Below, in pieces: positions 19,735 to 27,959 of a stretch of DNA of 64,000 bases. Source of the DNA: Arthrobacter horti. GTDB lineage: Bacteria > Actinomycetota > Actinomycetes > Actinomycetales > Micrococcaceae. Under the pieces are notes generated by a model, which did no database searches, was not told the origin of the DNA, and saw only the letters and a program-made list of their open reading frames with translations. Numbering within the stretch: position 1 is the first letter of the stretch; every line of letters starts with the position of its first letter. The translations under genes and the position numbers were made by a program. The DNA lies in NCBI RefSeq assembly GCF_030731045.1, contig NZ_JAVALS010000001.1:622532-686531 (forward strand), given 5' to 3'.

Positions 19735-20326
19735 CCGGTTGCCCTGTCAGCTCCTGCCACACCTGGTCCACTCGCTGAAGCAATTCTTCGCGCGTTCCTT
19801 CGTTCGGGATGACGACGGTGGCGGCGGCGTTGCGCTCGGCGCGGGTGGCCTGGGCGGCGATCCTGGCGCGGGCGTCCTGCTCTGTCATGGCGCGGTGCTC
19901 CATCATGCGGCGCACGCGGGTATCGTCAGCGGCGTCCACCACGAGCACGGCGTCGAAGCGGTCCTGCTGGCCCGTCTCCACCAGCAGCGGGATGTCCTCG
20001 ACCACGACGGCGTCCTGCGGGGCCGCCTCGATGAGCTCGGCTGAGGCTTGCCTCACCAGCGGGTGGACGATCGCGTTGAGCCGCTCTCTCGCGGCCGGGT
20101 CCGCGAAGACGAGCGCTCCCAGCGCGGGCCGGTCCAGTGATCCGTCCGCTGAGATGACCGCATCCCCGAAGGTCTCCCGGATCGCCGCGAGACCGGACGT
20201 GCCCGGTTCCACCACCCTCCGGGCCAGCACGTCCGCGTCCACCAGGACCGCACCGAGCTCCGCGAGCCTGGCCGCCACGAGCGACTTCCCCGAAGCGATG
20301 CCGCCCGTCAGTCCGATTCTCCGCAT
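19721..20326 (-). CDS. coaE: Dephospho-CoA kinase
   Basis: CoaE, 201 residues, phosphorylates dephospho-CoA in the last step of coenzyme A synthesis. The P-loop is GLTGGIASGKS at residues 5-15, followed by VLVDADVLARRVVEPG and EDIPLLVETG. The ATG start at 20326 gives a protein of usual length; the longer open frame upstream is antisense to yigZ. The last codons lie within a long inverted repeat, so the C-terminal tail (QPDADG) may be shaped by that element. Divergent from yigZ with 22 bp between starts. Confidence 0.95.
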   Translation of the reverse strand: MRRIGLTGGIASGKSLVAARLAELGAVLVDADVLARRVVEPGTSGLAAIRETFGDAVISADGSLDRPALGALVFADPAARERLNAIVHPLVRQASAELIEAAPQDAVVVEDIPLLVETGQQDRFDAVLVVDAADDTRVRRMMEHRAMTEQDARARIAAQATRAERNAAATVVIPNEGTREELLQRVDQVWQELTGQPDADG

Positions 20327-20336
20327 GGCCCCAGCA

Positions 20337-20342
20337 TAGGAT
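20337..20342 (+). promoter_or_regulatory. -10 element of leaderless yigZ mRNA
   Basis: TAGGAT ends 6 nt before GTG 20349 and no ribosome binding site is visible. This fits the leaderless pattern seen at several genes here. Confidence 0.5.
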
Positions 20343-20348
20343 GGACCG

Positions 20349-21044
20349 GTGCCTCCTGCCGACGAGAGCCGCGCCACGCGGTACACCACCCTGACCGCCG
20401 GACCGGACTTCCGGAATGAGATCGAGATCAAGCGGTCCCGCTTCATCACCGTCCTCCGCCGCGTCGAGGACGAAGCAGCCGCCCGTGAACTCGTCTCGGA
20501 ACTGCGCCGCGAGTTCCATGACGCCCGGCACCACTGCAGCGCGTTCATTCTCGGCGCCGACCGCATGACCCAGCGCTCCAGCGACGACGGCGAGCCGTCC
20601 GGGACGGCGGGCATCCCCATGCTGGAGGCCCTCAGCCGCCGCGAGACCGCACCCGGCGTCACCGACCTGAGCGACGTGTGCGCCGTCGTCGTGCGCTATT
20701 TCGGCGGGATCCTGCTGGGCGCCGGCGGTCTGGTGCGCGCCTACTCGGACTCCGTCTCGCAGGCCGTCGACGCCGCGCCGCTGGTGACCCGTCAGCGCCT
20801 GCGCCTCGGTGAGATCGCGTCCGGGTTCGCCACCGCCGGCAAGCTGGAGAACGAGCTGAGGACCGCGGGCGTCCACGTGACAGGAACGGAGTACGGTGCC
20901 TCCGAGGCGCGGATCCGGGTGGCGTTCCAGGACGACGCCGAGTCTCTGGCCGGCGTGCGGCAGACGGTGCAGTCGTTGAGCGCCGGAGCCTGCGACGTGG
21001 TCGTCGGGGCCACCGAGTGGGTGGACCTTTCGCGCATTTTCTGA
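20349..21044 (+). CDS. yigZ: YigZ/IMPACT family protein
   Basis: YigZ family, 231 residues. The N-terminal UPF0029/IMPACT domain has IEIKRSRFITVLRRV, ARHHCSAFILG, SSDDGEPSGTAG and VVRYFGGILLGAGGLVRAY, the usual blocks. The C-terminal DUF1949-like ferredoxin-fold domain follows. In eukaryotes IMPACT modulates GCN2. The bacterial role is unknown, with ribosome-associated functions proposed. GTG start, divergent from coaE. Confidence 0.93.
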   Translation: MPPADESRATRYTTLTAGPDFRNEIEIKRSRFITVLRRVEDEAAARELVSELRREFHDARHHCSAFILGADRMTQRSSDDGEPSGTAGIPMLEALSRRETAPGVTDLSDVCAVVVRYFGGILLGAGGLVRAYSDSVSQAVDAAPLVTRQRLRLGEIASGFATAGKLENELRTAGVHVTGTEYGASEARIRVAFQDDAESLAGVRQTVQSLSAGACDVVVGATEWVDLSRIF

Positions 21045-21159
21045 AGACAATCTTTCAATAACCATTGAAATGCCTGTGAATGGGTACTACAAACGATGGA
21101 AGGCACTCGCCTGCGCCGGCTTGGGGCCGGCACTCACTCGCTTGAGAGGACCTTCATTC

Positions 21160-22665
21160 ATGAGGTTACTGAACCACCAACGGACCCTCCGCCCCGTCGC
21201 GTGCGCCGTCGCATCGCTGGGTATGATCCTGGTCGGCTCCGGAGTCAGCGCCACCGCGGCGGTGACCGAGGCTTCCACCCCGGTGCCCGTCACTCCACCG
21301 GACGGCACCGTCATGAGCTACGTAGTCAACACGGGCCAGGCGAACCCGGGACAGACCCGCAAGGCCGAGAAGGCCGTCACCGACGCCGGCGGCGTCGTGG
21401 TGCAGAGCTGGCCGGAGATCGGTGTGATCATCGCCCAGTCGGACCGCGCCGCCTTCCGTGACAGCATCAAGGTCACCGGTAAGAACGTCGTCGCCTCCGT
21501 GGGTGCGACCCGCACCGCCGAGGTCAAGGACAAGGTCACCGGGGCCCAGCTGCCATGGGGCCCCGGATCCTCCGGATGGAACCAGGGCAAGAACAAGCCC
21601 GTCAACGGCGACGAGCCCACCACGCCGGTCCCCGCCGACGGCACCGACGCCCGTGAATCCGAGCAGTGGGACATGAAGCTGATCCACTCGGATCAGGCGA
21701 ATACGATCACCGACGGCAGCCGCAAGGTGCTGGTGGGTGTCCTGGACTCCGGCATCGACCCGAATCACCAGGACCTCAAGGCCAACATCGACGTGGCCAA
21801 CTCGGTGAACTGCACGGCCGGCGGCCGCCCGAGCCAGGCCCCCGGCGGCTGGTACCCGACCACCTCGGACCACGGCACACACGTCGCCGGGACGATCGCG
21901 GCGGCCCGCAACGGCGTCGGCATCGTGGGCGTGGCGCCGAACGTCCGCCTGGCCTCCGTCAAGGTGGTCAACGACGACGGCTTCATCTACCCGGAGTACG
22001 CCATCTGCGGCTTCATGTGGGCCGGGGAACGTGGCATGGACGTCACCAACAACAGCTACTACATCGACCCGTTCGAGTTCTGGTGCGACGACCAGCCGGA
22101 CCAGGCCGCCGTGCGTGAGGCCGTGGCCCGTGCCGTCAACTTCTCCAGCGCCAAGGGCGTGGTGAGTGCGGCCGCAGCCGGCAACTCCGGCATCGACTTC
22201 ACCATGAACACCACGGACGAAGGAAGCCCCAACGATGCTCCGGCCCCCGTGGACCGGACCATCAACCAGGGCTGCAAGGACATCCCCGCGCAGATCCCCG
22301 GCGTCGTGAACGTCTCCGCCATCACGCAGACCGGGCAGCTCGCGTACTTCTCGAACCGCGGTCTCGGCCACATCGACGTCGCCGCCCCAGGCTACCGGAT
22401 CCTGTCGACCATCCCGAACAACAAGTACGGGCTGAAGAGCGGCACCTCCATGGCGTCCCCGCATGTCGCCGGCGTGCTCGCCCTCATGAAGTCCGCGCAC
22501 CCGGAGCTGACCCCGGCCCAGATGGTGGAAAAGCTGCGTGCCGACGCCACCAAGACGCCGTGCTCGGCGCCGCAGCTGAACAATGGCGCGGCGTGCGTGG
22601 GCACGCCGGAGCTGAACAGCTACTACGGCTACGGCATCGTGGACGCGCTGAAGGCCGTCCAGTGA
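21160..22665 (+). CDS. Secreted subtilisin-like serine protease (S8)
   Basis: Extracellular subtilase of 501 residues. ATG 21160 is preferred over upstream in-frame codons because GAGAGGA (21144-21150) lies 9 nt before it and a classical Sec signal follows (RTLRP, hydrophobic AVASLGMILVGSGV, then SATAA). A propeptide of roughly 100 residues precedes the catalytic domain. The triad is Asp196 (VLDSGID), His238 (HGTHVAGT) and Ser430 (GTSMASPHVAGV), with oxyanion Asn342 (AAGNSG). It probably degrades external protein. A strong bidirectional terminator follows. Confidence 0.95.
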   Translation: MRLLNHQRTLRPVACAVASLGMILVGSGVSATAAVTEASTPVPVTPPDGTVMSYVVNTGQANPGQTRKAEKAVTDAGGVVVQSWPEIGVIIAQSDRAAFRDSIKVTGKNVVASVGATRTAEVKDKVTGAQLPWGPGSSGWNQGKNKPVNGDEPTTPVPADGTDARESEQWDMKLIHSDQANTITDGSRKVLVGVLDSGIDPNHQDLKANIDVANSVNCTAGGRPSQAPGGWYPTTSDHGTHVAGTIAAARNGVGIVGVAPNVRLASVKVVNDDGFIYPEYAICGFMWAGERGMDVTNNSYYIDPFEFWCDDQPDQAAVREAVARAVNFSSAKGVVSAAAAGNSGIDFTMNTTDEGSPNDAPAPVDRTINQGCKDIPAQIPGVVNVSAITQTGQLAYFSNRGLGHIDVAAPGYRILSTIPNNKYGLKSGTSMASPHVAGVLALMKSAHPELTPAQMVEKLRADATKTPCSAPQLNNGAACVGTPELNSYYGYGIVDALKAVQ

Positions 22666-22683
22666 TCTCCCGCTGACAGCCGG

Positions 22684-22720
22684 CGGAAGGCCCGGGACGC
22701 GCTGCGTCCCGGGCCTTCCG
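22684..22720. terminator. Bidirectional hairpin terminator
   Basis: A perfect 17-bp stem (CGGAAGGCCCGGGACGC and its complement) with a 3-nt loop lies between the convergent subtilase gene and the small gene ending at 22731. There is little T run on either side. Confidence 0.75.
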
Positions 22721-22730
22721 TGTGTCCGGC

Positions 22731-23138
22731 TCAGCGACCGGGCACGGCCTGCGTGAAGCGAGGCCCCTTACCCTCGGGGTTCTCCCACAGCACCGACCGA
22801 TCCACCGGCAGAGGAAGCGTGAACGGTGTGCCGAAGTCGCGGTGATAGCCGGGATCGTCGCTGCGGACCACCACGGACTCCCGGCTCACCTCGGAGATGA
22901 CGACGGCGATGGGTTCCGGATGGTCCTCCACCGCGAAGGTCCAGCGCCGGGCCAGGTAGGCGAGCCCGAGGGCACTCAGACGGTCCTCGGCGTCGGTGTA
23001 GTCGGCCGGATCACCGCAGGGCCGCCCCAGAAGATCGTAGGGCTGGAACTCCTCCCCCACCAGATCCAGGTAGCCTACGGTCTCGCCGTCGTCGGGACGC
23101 AGTGCGGGGAACCAGCTCTCAGGGATCATGGCTCCCAT
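22731..23138 (-). CDS. Small protein of unknown function
   Basis: Not recognised. From ATG 23138 it encodes 135 residues; ATG 23129 (MIPESWFPALRPDDGE) is equally possible. The open frame runs further upstream, but that part is the rpsA terminator and not coding. The protein is soluble and acidic, without signal peptide or membrane segments. It has Trp, Pro and Asp-rich blocks (WFPALRPDD, DLLGRPCGDPADYTD, RRWTFAVEDHPEPIAVV), suggesting a small globular cytoplasmic domain. It is transcribed after the rpsA terminator, so it needs its own promoter or readthrough. Confidence 0.7.
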   Translation of the reverse strand: MGAMIPESWFPALRPDDGETVGYLDLVGEEFQPYDLLGRPCGDPADYTDAEDRLSALGLAYLARRWTFAVEDHPEPIAVVISEVSRESVVVRSDDPGYHRDFGTPFTLPLPVDRSVLWENPEGKGPRFTQAVPGR

Positions 23139-23154
23139 TCTCCATGGTTTAAAC

Positions 23155-23190
23155 AGGAAGGCCGCCACGGTCTCCCGTGGCGGCCTTCCT
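23155..23190 (-). terminator. Terminator of rpsA
   Basis: A 16-bp perfect stem (AGGAAGGCCGCCACGG and its complement), loop TCTC, lies 24 bp past the rpsA stop. In the minus direction it is followed by TGTTTAAA. Confidence 0.85.
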
Positions 23191-23213
23191 GGCATTTCAG
23201 ATCAGCGCTGTGA

Positions 23214-24683
23214 TCAGTTGCCGGTCAGCTTCTCGCGCAGAGCGGCGAGAGCCTCGTCGGAGGCCAGGGTGCCGGACTCGGCGACCGGGGCCTCGGAGGA
23301 GTAGCTGGTCGGAGCGGCGTCGGCCGAGCCGGAGGCGGCAGCGGCGGCGTCGTCGGCCAGGTGCTGAGCGACCTGCTTCTTGTGAGCCTCCCAGCGGGCC
23401 TGAGCATCGGCGTACTGCTGCTCCCAGGCGGCGCGCTGGGTCTCGAAGCCCTCGAGCCACTCGTTGGACTCCGGGTCGAAGCCCTCCGGGTACTTGTAGT
23501 TGCCGTCCTCGTCGTACTCCGCGGCCATGCCGTACAGAGCCGGGTCGAACTCGGTGCCCTCGGGATCCACGCCCTCGTTCGCCTGCTTGAGGGAGAGGGA
23601 GATGCGGCGGCGCTCGAGGTCGATGTCGATGACCTTGACGAAGAGCTCGTCGCCCACGGACACGACCTGCTCGGCCAGATCCACGTGGCGGACAGCCAGC
23701 TCGGAGATGTGCACGAGGCCCTCGATGCCGTCCTCGACGCGCACGAACGCACCGAACGGAACCAGCTTGGTGACCTTACCGGGGACGACCTGGCCCAGCG
23801 CGTGAGTGCGGGCGAAGGTCTGCCACGGATCTTCCTGGGTGGCCTTCAGCGACAGGGAGACACGCTCGCGGTCCAGCTCGACGAGCAGAACCTCGACGGT
23901 GACCTCCTGGCCGACCTCGACAACCTCGGACGGGTGGTCGATGTGCTTCCAGGACAGCTCGGAGACGTGCACGAGGCCGTCCACGCCACCCAGGTCCACG
24001 AAGGCACCGAAGTTGACGATGGAGGACACGACGCCCGTACGGACCTGGCCCTTCTCGAGCTTGTTGAGGAAGGTGGAGCGGACCTCGGACTGGGTCTGCT
24101 CGAGCCAGGCACGGCGGGACAGGACCACGTTGTTGCGGTTCTTGTCCAGCTCGATGATCTTGGCTTCGATCTGCTGACCGATGTACGGAGCCAGGTCGCG
24201 GACACGGCGCATCTCCACGAGGGAGGCCGGGAGGAAGCCACGGAGGCCGATGTCCAGGATGAGACCACCCTTGACAACCTCGATGACGGTACCGGTGACA
24301 ACACCGTCCTCTTCCTTGATCTTCTCGATGTCGCCCCAGGCACGCTCGTACTGAGCACGCTTCTTGGAGAGGATGAGACGGCCTTCCTTGTCCTCCTTGG
24401 TCAGGACAAGAGCTTCGACCTCATCGCCAACAGCGACGACGTCACCGGGGTCGACGTCGTGCTTGATGGAGAGTTCGCGGGAGGGGATGACACCTTCGGT
24501 CTTGTACCCGATGTCAAGCAGGACCTCATCGCGGTCGACCTTGACGACAATGCCCTCGACGAGATCGCCATCATTGAAGTACTTGATGGTGGCGTCGACG
24601 GCGGCGAGGAAATCCTCTTCGGACCCGATGTCGTTGATCGCGACGACAGGGGTACCGGACTTCTCGGTAGAGGTGATGGTCAT
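23214..24683 (-). CDS. rpsA: 30S ribosomal protein S1
   Basis: Ribosomal protein S1, 489 residues, binds mRNA on the small subunit during initiation. Four S1 (OB-fold) repeats are visible: one near residues 35-105 (GDLVEGIVVKVDRDEVLLDIGYKTEG region), one near 125-190, one near 210-280 (GVVSSIVNFGAFVDLGGVDGLVH) and one near 300-365 (GKVTKLVPFGAFVRVEDGIEG). An acidic Ala-rich tail follows, as in other actinobacteria, which have four repeats instead of the six of E. coli. Single gene with its own promoter, a leader of about 120 nt, and terminator. Confidence 0.97.
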   Translation of the reverse strand: MTITSTEKSGTPVVAINDIGSEEDFLAAVDATIKYFNDGDLVEGIVVKVDRDEVLLDIGYKTEGVIPSRELSIKHDVDPGDVVAVGDEVEALVLTKEDKEGRLILSKKRAQYERAWGDIEKIKEEDGVVTGTVIEVVKGGLILDIGLRGFLPASLVEMRRVRDLAPYIGQQIEAKIIELDKNRNNVVLSRRAWLEQTQSEVRSTFLNKLEKGQVRTGVVSSIVNFGAFVDLGGVDGLVHVSELSWKHIDHPSEVVEVGQEVTVEVLLVELDRERVSLSLKATQEDPWQTFARTHALGQVVPGKVTKLVPFGAFVRVEDGIEGLVHISELAVRHVDLAEQVVSVGDELFVKVIDIDLERRRISLSLKQANEGVDPEGTEFDPALYGMAAEYDEDGNYKYPEGFDPESNEWLEGFETQRAAWEQQYADAQARWEAHKKQVAQHLADDAAAAASGSADAAPTSYSSEAPVAESGTLASDEALAALREKLTGN

Positions 24684-24812
24684 GTAGTAGGGGCTCCGAT
24701 GTGGATAGTGAGTCGGTCAGGCAGATCCACCACGCTCAGGGCGTGGACAACGAAAGGGACCATCCTGAAGTGTTGGATTGATTTCTCACGTGCGCGTGAC
24801 GCACGCCGTACC

Positions 24813-24842
24813 AGTTTACGACCTGGCGGTGAGCCGGGTCAA
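24813..24842 (-). promoter_or_regulatory. Sigma-70-type promoter of rpsA
   Basis: On the minus strand TTGACC (24842-24837), 18 nt, then TAAACT (24818-24813). The predicted start near 24806 gives an untranslated leader of about 120 nt before ATG 24683, long enough for leader-level control of S1. Confidence 0.7.
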
Positions 24843-24850
24843 AGCGGGCC

Positions 24851-25798
24851 TCAGAGGGAGAAGACCCGGCTGAGGTGGGCGAAACGGATGCCGCGGTCGA
24901 GCATGCGCGGCAGGCCGGCGGCGTAGCCTCCGGAGGTGCCGGAGCCGGGCTGGTTGAAGTGGGAGATCACCACGTCGCCGCCCACCACGCCGGCCAGCTG
25001 CGCGGCCACCGTCTCCGCCGGGAAGGTGGCGCCGGCGTCGGCGTTCACGGAGAAGTTCGCCGGCAGCAGGCCGCAGCGGGACACCATCGCGGCCGTGACG
25101 TCGTCGTAGTAGGCCGTTCCCGGGCGGAACGCCTTCGGCGCGTGGCCGAGGAGGTCTGTGAGGAGTTCCTGACTCGCCGCCACCTCGTCGTACGCCGCGG
25201 CCAGATCCGCTGTGCCGGGGATGCCGTACGCGTTGCGGCCGCTCGCGGAGAGCGGGAGGTGGTGGAATCCATGGTTCTGGATCTCGAAGAGCGGATCGGC
25301 GGCGAGCTCCCGGAGCAGCCCGGGGTTGGCCACCGCCCAGCGCTTGTTGATGAAGAGCGTGGCCGGCACCTGGTGCCGCCGCAGGCTCCCGATCAGCGCC
25401 CGGTCGAAGCCTGAACCGCCCGGACCGCCGCAGGCATCGAAGGTGAGCGCCACGGAGCGGCTCTTGCTTCCTAGTGCCACGCCGGTGACGTCGAGGCCCC
25501 ACTCCCGCGGGACGCGCCCGGAGAACTCGGCCAGGATGGCCGACTTGGACGGGAACCTCGGGCGCGACGGACCAGTGGGCTTGGCGGGCGGCCGGGAGGT
25601 CGGCTGCGAGGCCGGCACGACGGCGCCCTCACCCGTCGGCGGGACCGGCGGCTGAGCCGCGGGCTGCTCCACCGTGGCACAGGCGGCGAGCCCGAGTCCT
25701 GCGGCTGCCAGCGAGACCCCTCCGATCAGCAGGGACCGGCGGCTGAGCGGCCCTCCGGCGGTGGCCGGAGAGTCGCGGAGGTGGCGGGGCGGGATCAC
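24851..25798 (-). CDS. Tat-exported lipoprotein polysaccharide deacetylase (NodB fold)
   Basis: 315-residue envelope protein. The N-terminus has a twin-arginine (LSRRSLLIGG, Arg20-Arg21) and a lipobox ending in Cys40 (LGLAAC), so it is likely Tat-exported and lipid-anchored. A Pro-rich linker leads to a NodB domain: motif 1 TFDACGG (Asp121), motif 2 NHGFHH (His176/His180), motif 3 FRPGTAYYDD and a late His in ISHFNQPG. It may deacetylate cell-wall or external glycans. Motif 1 has Ala in place of the usual second Asp. GTG 25798 follows a perfect TAAAAT -10 box by 6 nt. Confidence 0.88.
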   Translation of the reverse strand: MIPPRHLRDSPATAGGPLSRRSLLIGGVSLAAAGLGLAACATVEQPAAQPPVPPTGEGAVVPASQPTSRPPAKPTGPSRPRFPSKSAILAEFSGRVPREWGLDVTGVALGSKSRSVALTFDACGGPGGSGFDRALIGSLRRHQVPATLFINKRWAVANPGLLRELAADPLFEIQNHGFHHLPLSASGRNAYGIPGTADLAAAYDEVAASQELLTDLLGHAPKAFRPGTAYYDDVTAAMVSRCGLLPANFSVNADAGATFPAETVAAQLAGVVGGDVVISHFNQPGSGTSGGYAAGLPRMLDRGIRFAHLSRVFSL

Positions 25799-25804
25799 CC
25801 CCTT

Positions 25805-25810
25805 ATTTTA
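25805..25810 (-). promoter_or_regulatory. -10 element of the deacetylase gene
   Basis: TAAAAT (25810-25805) is followed by AAGGGG and then GTG 25798. The 6-nt gap indicates a leaderless transcript. Confidence 0.6.
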
Positions 25811-25822
25811 GGGGCCGGGTTC

Positions 25823-27130
25823 TCAGAAATGTGAGCGGCAGTGGACGGGGCGCTCCGGGGCCAGGAACAGAGCGAGCCGCTCGACGGCCCCCGGGGCATG
25901 CTCGTGGATCCGGCCCGCATCGGCCAGGGCCGACGCCGGGACTCCGCCGAGGTACACGGAGCCCAGTTCCGCCACGCCGAGGGACAGCTCAAGGGTGCTC
26001 TCATCCGTCTCCTCGTCAGGCAGCGGCGTCACCGTGGCCGTGCCCCCGACCACCACCAGACGGTAGGCCCCGCCGGTGAGGCCGAGCGGATCGTCCACAC
26101 GGAAGATGAGGCTGCCATCCATCGGGTAGTGCTTGGCCTCCAGCGCCGCCTTGATGTCCAGGATCCTCAGCCAGAGCATGTCCCGCGGGTCCTTGGCCGT
26201 CACGCAGCGGGGGTCGGTGAGCGCCCACTCGAGCGGGTCGTGGAGGGGCGCTTCCTCCACCTCGATGCGTTCCACCAGGTCCAGGCCGGCCAGGAACCTC
26301 CACAGGCCCAGATACGCGTCCGGCGTGGCCGCCACGAGGTCGACCACCGTCATGGTGTGCGGCTCACTGTCCCAGCCCTTGAAGCGGTATGCGACGTAGC
26401 CGTCCGGCACGCCGTCCACGTCATAGTGGAGCGCGGCCCGCAGGTTCTTGCTCTCCTCACCGCTGTGGTCCACCAGGCCGGAGACCAGCATGGCGTAGAA
26501 CCTGGCACGGCCGATGGAGCCCGGGGTGGCCTGTTGGGACCGTTCGAAGATCCCGTCCGCGAGTTCCAGGAGGTTCCTCGGGTCCGTCAGCTCCACGGAG
26601 CCCGAGGGCTCCGTGCGCAGTGCGAAGCGGCTGGTCACATCCACCGTGATGGTGCGCTCATGGCTCGCCACCCCGAAGCCGAACCGGCCGTAGATCCCGC
26701 CCTCCGAGGCCGTGAGCGCGGCGACGGCCAGCCCCTTGTCCCGGGCCTGGCGGAGGTCTTCGGTCATGAGACGGGTGAGCAGCCTCTTGCGGCGGTGCGT
26801 GGGACGGACCGTGACGGCCGTGATGAGATGCGCCGGGATCTCCTGCCCGCGGCCCACGTTGAGGTTCTTCACGAACGTCCCGTACGTGGCCACGGGCATG
26901 GTGGCCGGCAGCGCGTGCTCCGGCGCGGACGCCTGGTACACGCCGGTGAGGATCCGCCGGTCATGCCGGAGGTTCCTCAGAGCCTTGGCCTGCAGCTCGT
27001 CCCCCGGAACGGAATCGTGGAACCCGAGCTTCACCGCCTTGAACCACTCCCCGAACTCGGCCGTCCGGTCCTCCGGGAGCGTGGCGATGTCGAAGGTCCG
27101 GACGGTGTAGTCCCCGGTCAGTTGCGTCAT
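25823..27130 (-). CDS. eis: Eis-like GNAT N-acetyltransferase
   Basis: 435 residues with the three-part layout of Eis proteins: a GNAT domain (acetyl-CoA loop AVTVRPTHRRKRLLTRLM, then ASEGGIYGRFGFGVAS), a second degenerate GNAT domain and a C-terminal sterol-carrier-like domain. The chain ends in Phe, as in Mycobacterium Eis, where the terminal carboxylate is catalytic. Eis enzymes acetylate amines on aminoglycosides and peptides; the substrate here is unknown. ATG 27130 lies 6 nt after TAGGCT (27142-27137) with no ribosome binding site, so it is leaderless. Confidence 0.88.
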   Translation of the reverse strand: MTQLTGDYTVRTFDIATLPEDRTAEFGEWFKAVKLGFHDSVPGDELQAKALRNLRHDRRILTGVYQASAPEHALPATMPVATYGTFVKNLNVGRGQEIPAHLITAVTVRPTHRRKRLLTRLMTEDLRQARDKGLAVAALTASEGGIYGRFGFGVASHERTITVDVTSRFALRTEPSGSVELTDPRNLLELADGIFERSQQATPGSIGRARFYAMLVSGLVDHSGEESKNLRAALHYDVDGVPDGYVAYRFKGWDSEPHTMTVVDLVAATPDAYLGLWRFLAGLDLVERIEVEEAPLHDPLEWALTDPRCVTAKDPRDMLWLRILDIKAALEAKHYPMDGSLIFRVDDPLGLTGGAYRLVVVGGTATVTPLPDEETDESTLELSLGVAELGSVYLGGVPASALADAGRIHEHAPGAVERLALFLAPERPVHCRSHF

Positions 27131-27209
27131 GATGTGAGCCTAACGCGCCGGATGCGGGCTTGACGAGCGATCGTGAAAGAAGCCCTTGAGGACTCGGCCG
27201 TGAAAATCC

Positions 27210-27959
27210 TCAGATCCCGGGCATGGCGTCGAAGGAGGCGTGGGCCAGCGGGACCTCCTGGGAATACCGGGCCACGACCGAACCCATCACGTCCTCCACC
27301 GTCACGTGCGGGACCAGGTCCTGGACGGCACCGGCCGTGGCCGGGCTCCATTCGAGACCCAGCGCCTCATAGGCCGCCGTCAGGACGTTGCGGATCGGTT
27401 CGGAGTCCTCCACCACGACCACGGAACTGAACAGCCAGGCCCCGGACACCACGCGCTGCGCCGTTCCGATCAATTTCACCTGGTGGGACGGGAACACCGG
27501 GTCGTTGCCGTGCACGCTGAACTCCCCGGGGCAGTACTCCCCCGGGATCTCCCCCACCGCGGCAAGGACGCCGAGCGAGCGGAGCGCATCGGCCAGGAGG
27601 TCCCCATAGTGGGAGAAGCGGGCCTTCGCGCCGGCGATCGCGTCCACGCGGGGCTCGATGTGGTCCACCACCAGGCAGCCGGGGTGGTAGGCGGCAGCCC
27701 GGCCGCCCGCCTTGCGAATGAGGGGCTCGAATCCCAGGTCCCGGCAGGCCTGCTCCGCGGCGGCGAAGCCGGGCAGTTTGGCGTCGCGCTGCCCGAAGGC
27801 GACGGTGGGTTCCGGCCGGTACAGCCGCAAGGTCGGGCCGATGCGCCCGTCCTGGGCCAGCCGCAGCCATTGGAGCGCCAGGTCCAGATCTTCGGCTCGC
27901 CCCAGGGAACGCCCCTGGTTCACCACGGTCAGTGGCAGGACCGGCTCGGACGCGCTCAT
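27210..27959 (-). CDS. Lipoate-protein ligase A family protein
   Basis: Biotin/lipoate ligase fold, 249 residues. The conserved RKAGGRAAAYHPG block binds the lipoyl/acyl group, and HQVKLIGTAQRV contains the candidate catalytic Lys. It could attach lipoate or octanoate to E2 or GcvH proteins, or be a paralogue with another acyl substrate. ATG 27959 overlaps the thioesterase stop by 4 nt (ATGA) with AGGGA upstream. The frame continues further 5' but that part is antisense-like filler. Coupling to a hot-dog thioesterase suggests a shared acyl metabolism. Confidence 0.85.
   Translation of the reverse strand: MSASEPVLPLTVVNQGRSLGRAEDLDLALQWLRLAQDGRIGPTLRLYRPEPTVAFGQRDAKLPGFAAAEQACRDLGFEPLIRKAGGRAAAYHPGCLVVDHIEPRVDAIAGAKARFSHYGDLLADALRSLGVLAAVGEIPGEYCPGEFSVHGNDPVFPSHQVKLIGTAQRVVSGAWLFSSVVVVEDSEPIRNVLTAAYEALGLEWSPATAGAVQDLVPHVTVEDVMGSVVARYSQEVPLAHASFDAMPGI

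Noticed and set aside
22722-23213. 163-codon plus-strand frame over the small unknown gene
   Set aside because: Contains the two terminators and is antisense to a more protein-like frame with a plausible start.
23361-24926. 521-codon plus-strand frame opposite rpsA
   Set aside because: Complement of S1 repeats; no independent features.
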